64,000 nucleotides of DNA from Montifringilla adamsi (Eukaryota > Chordata > Aves > Passeriformes > Passeridae). The notes beneath the pieces are model-generated. The model made no database searches, was not told the origin of the DNA, and was given only the letters and a program-made list of their open reading frames with translations. Positions 63,657-64,000 of the stretch are shown one piece after another. How positions within the stretch are numbered: position 1 is the stretch's first letter; each line of letters begins with the position of its first letter. The stretch spans positions 17,691,937 to 17,755,936 of the forward strand of contig JAGGNK010009114.1 in assembly GCA_017590115.1 (NCBI GenBank). The letters are read 5' to 3'. Position numbers and translations under genes: made by a program.

Positions 63657-64000
63657 CTGCAAGGGAAGAAGCAGATTCCATTGAACATCACAGATGCAGC
63701 ACTCCTGCTATTCCTGACACAGATGAGACTGAGCAGAGAGCCCAGGTTCAAACAATGGTCTGCAACAGTTCAGGAAAAGTGCAGGCAGGGTTCGTGACTG
63801 CTCAGCATGGGTGGCTGTGCTTGTGTTTCAGGGGCTCTAAGCACTGCTCAGTTAAGACATTGCAAATTGGGTAACTGCACTCCTACCAACATCAGTCTGG
63901 GTTATCAAGTCTTGGCTGTTCACAGGGCATTTTTGTGTCCATAAAACATGAGGTGATCCACAGGGACCAGAAACACTCCTTTCTAAGTAGGCCACATCCA
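63657..64000 (-). other. RhoGEF intron, right edge
   Basis: Upstream of the acceptor (CTTCTTCCCTTGCAG) of the first visible RhoGEF exon I find no exon whose phase would join it. One open frame starts DVAYLERSVSG near the edge on the minus strand, but its only good donor gives the wrong phase. Confidence 0.5.

Noticed and set aside
63860..64000. Possible further RhoGEF exon at the right edge (open frame DVAYLERSVSG...)
   Set aside because: The only decent donor (GTTG followed by GTAGGA) leaves the wrong phase for the next exon, and no domain match is seen.

Overview
This is a vertebrate nuclear window, almost certainly from a bird. The genes are split by GT-AG introns, promoters sit in CpG islands, and the interspersed repeats I can recognise are CR1 LINE 3' ends, the dominant avian retrotransposon. 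The order CLASP1, NIFK, TSN matches human 2q14 and, as I recall it, chicken chromosome 7. I cannot name the species.

Layout. (1) 1-29.1 kb is the 5' part of CLASP1 on the minus strand: a CpG-island promoter with a likely non-coding first exon near 29.0-29.1 kb, an 11.6 kb intron, one coding exon (17042-17236, the first 65 residues), then at least 17 kb of the next intron, running off the left edge. (2) 29.2-39.7 kb is intergenic, with a clear antisense CR1 at 29.5-29.8 kb and no gene I can support. (3) 40.1-44.2 kb is NIFK on the minus strand, six coding exons, 283 residues. (4) 44.55-51.5 kb is TSN (translin) on the plus strand, six coding exons, 229 residues, divergent from NIFK with only 385 bp between start codons in one CpG island. 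(5) 51.5-56.9 kb is intergenic, with one strong hairpin. (6) 58.85-63.66 kb is the 3' part of a Dbl-family RhoGEF gene on the minus strand: five coding exons, 647 visible residues, DH and PH domains. Its 5' end lies beyond the right edge. I cannot assign it to a named family member, and I do not recall a RhoGEF beside TSN in mammals.

Functionally these are unrelated housekeeping or cytoskeletal genes: CLASP1 binds microtubule plus ends, NIFK is a nucleolar Ki-67 partner with an RRM, translin is an RNA/DNA-binding subunit of C3PO, and the last gene should activate a Rho GTPase. Only NIFK and TSN plausibly share regulation, through the divergent promoter.

The strongest points for follow-up are the unassigned RhoGEF with a cysteine-pair motif before its DH domain, the compact NIFK/TSN promoter, a 13-copy G-rich 12-bp minisatellite in TSN intron 2, a TGACG array just before the last TSN exon, and a 15-bp-arm perfect hairpin at 56.2 kb. 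All exon boundaries were read by eye from frame continuity and splice-site match, without alignment.
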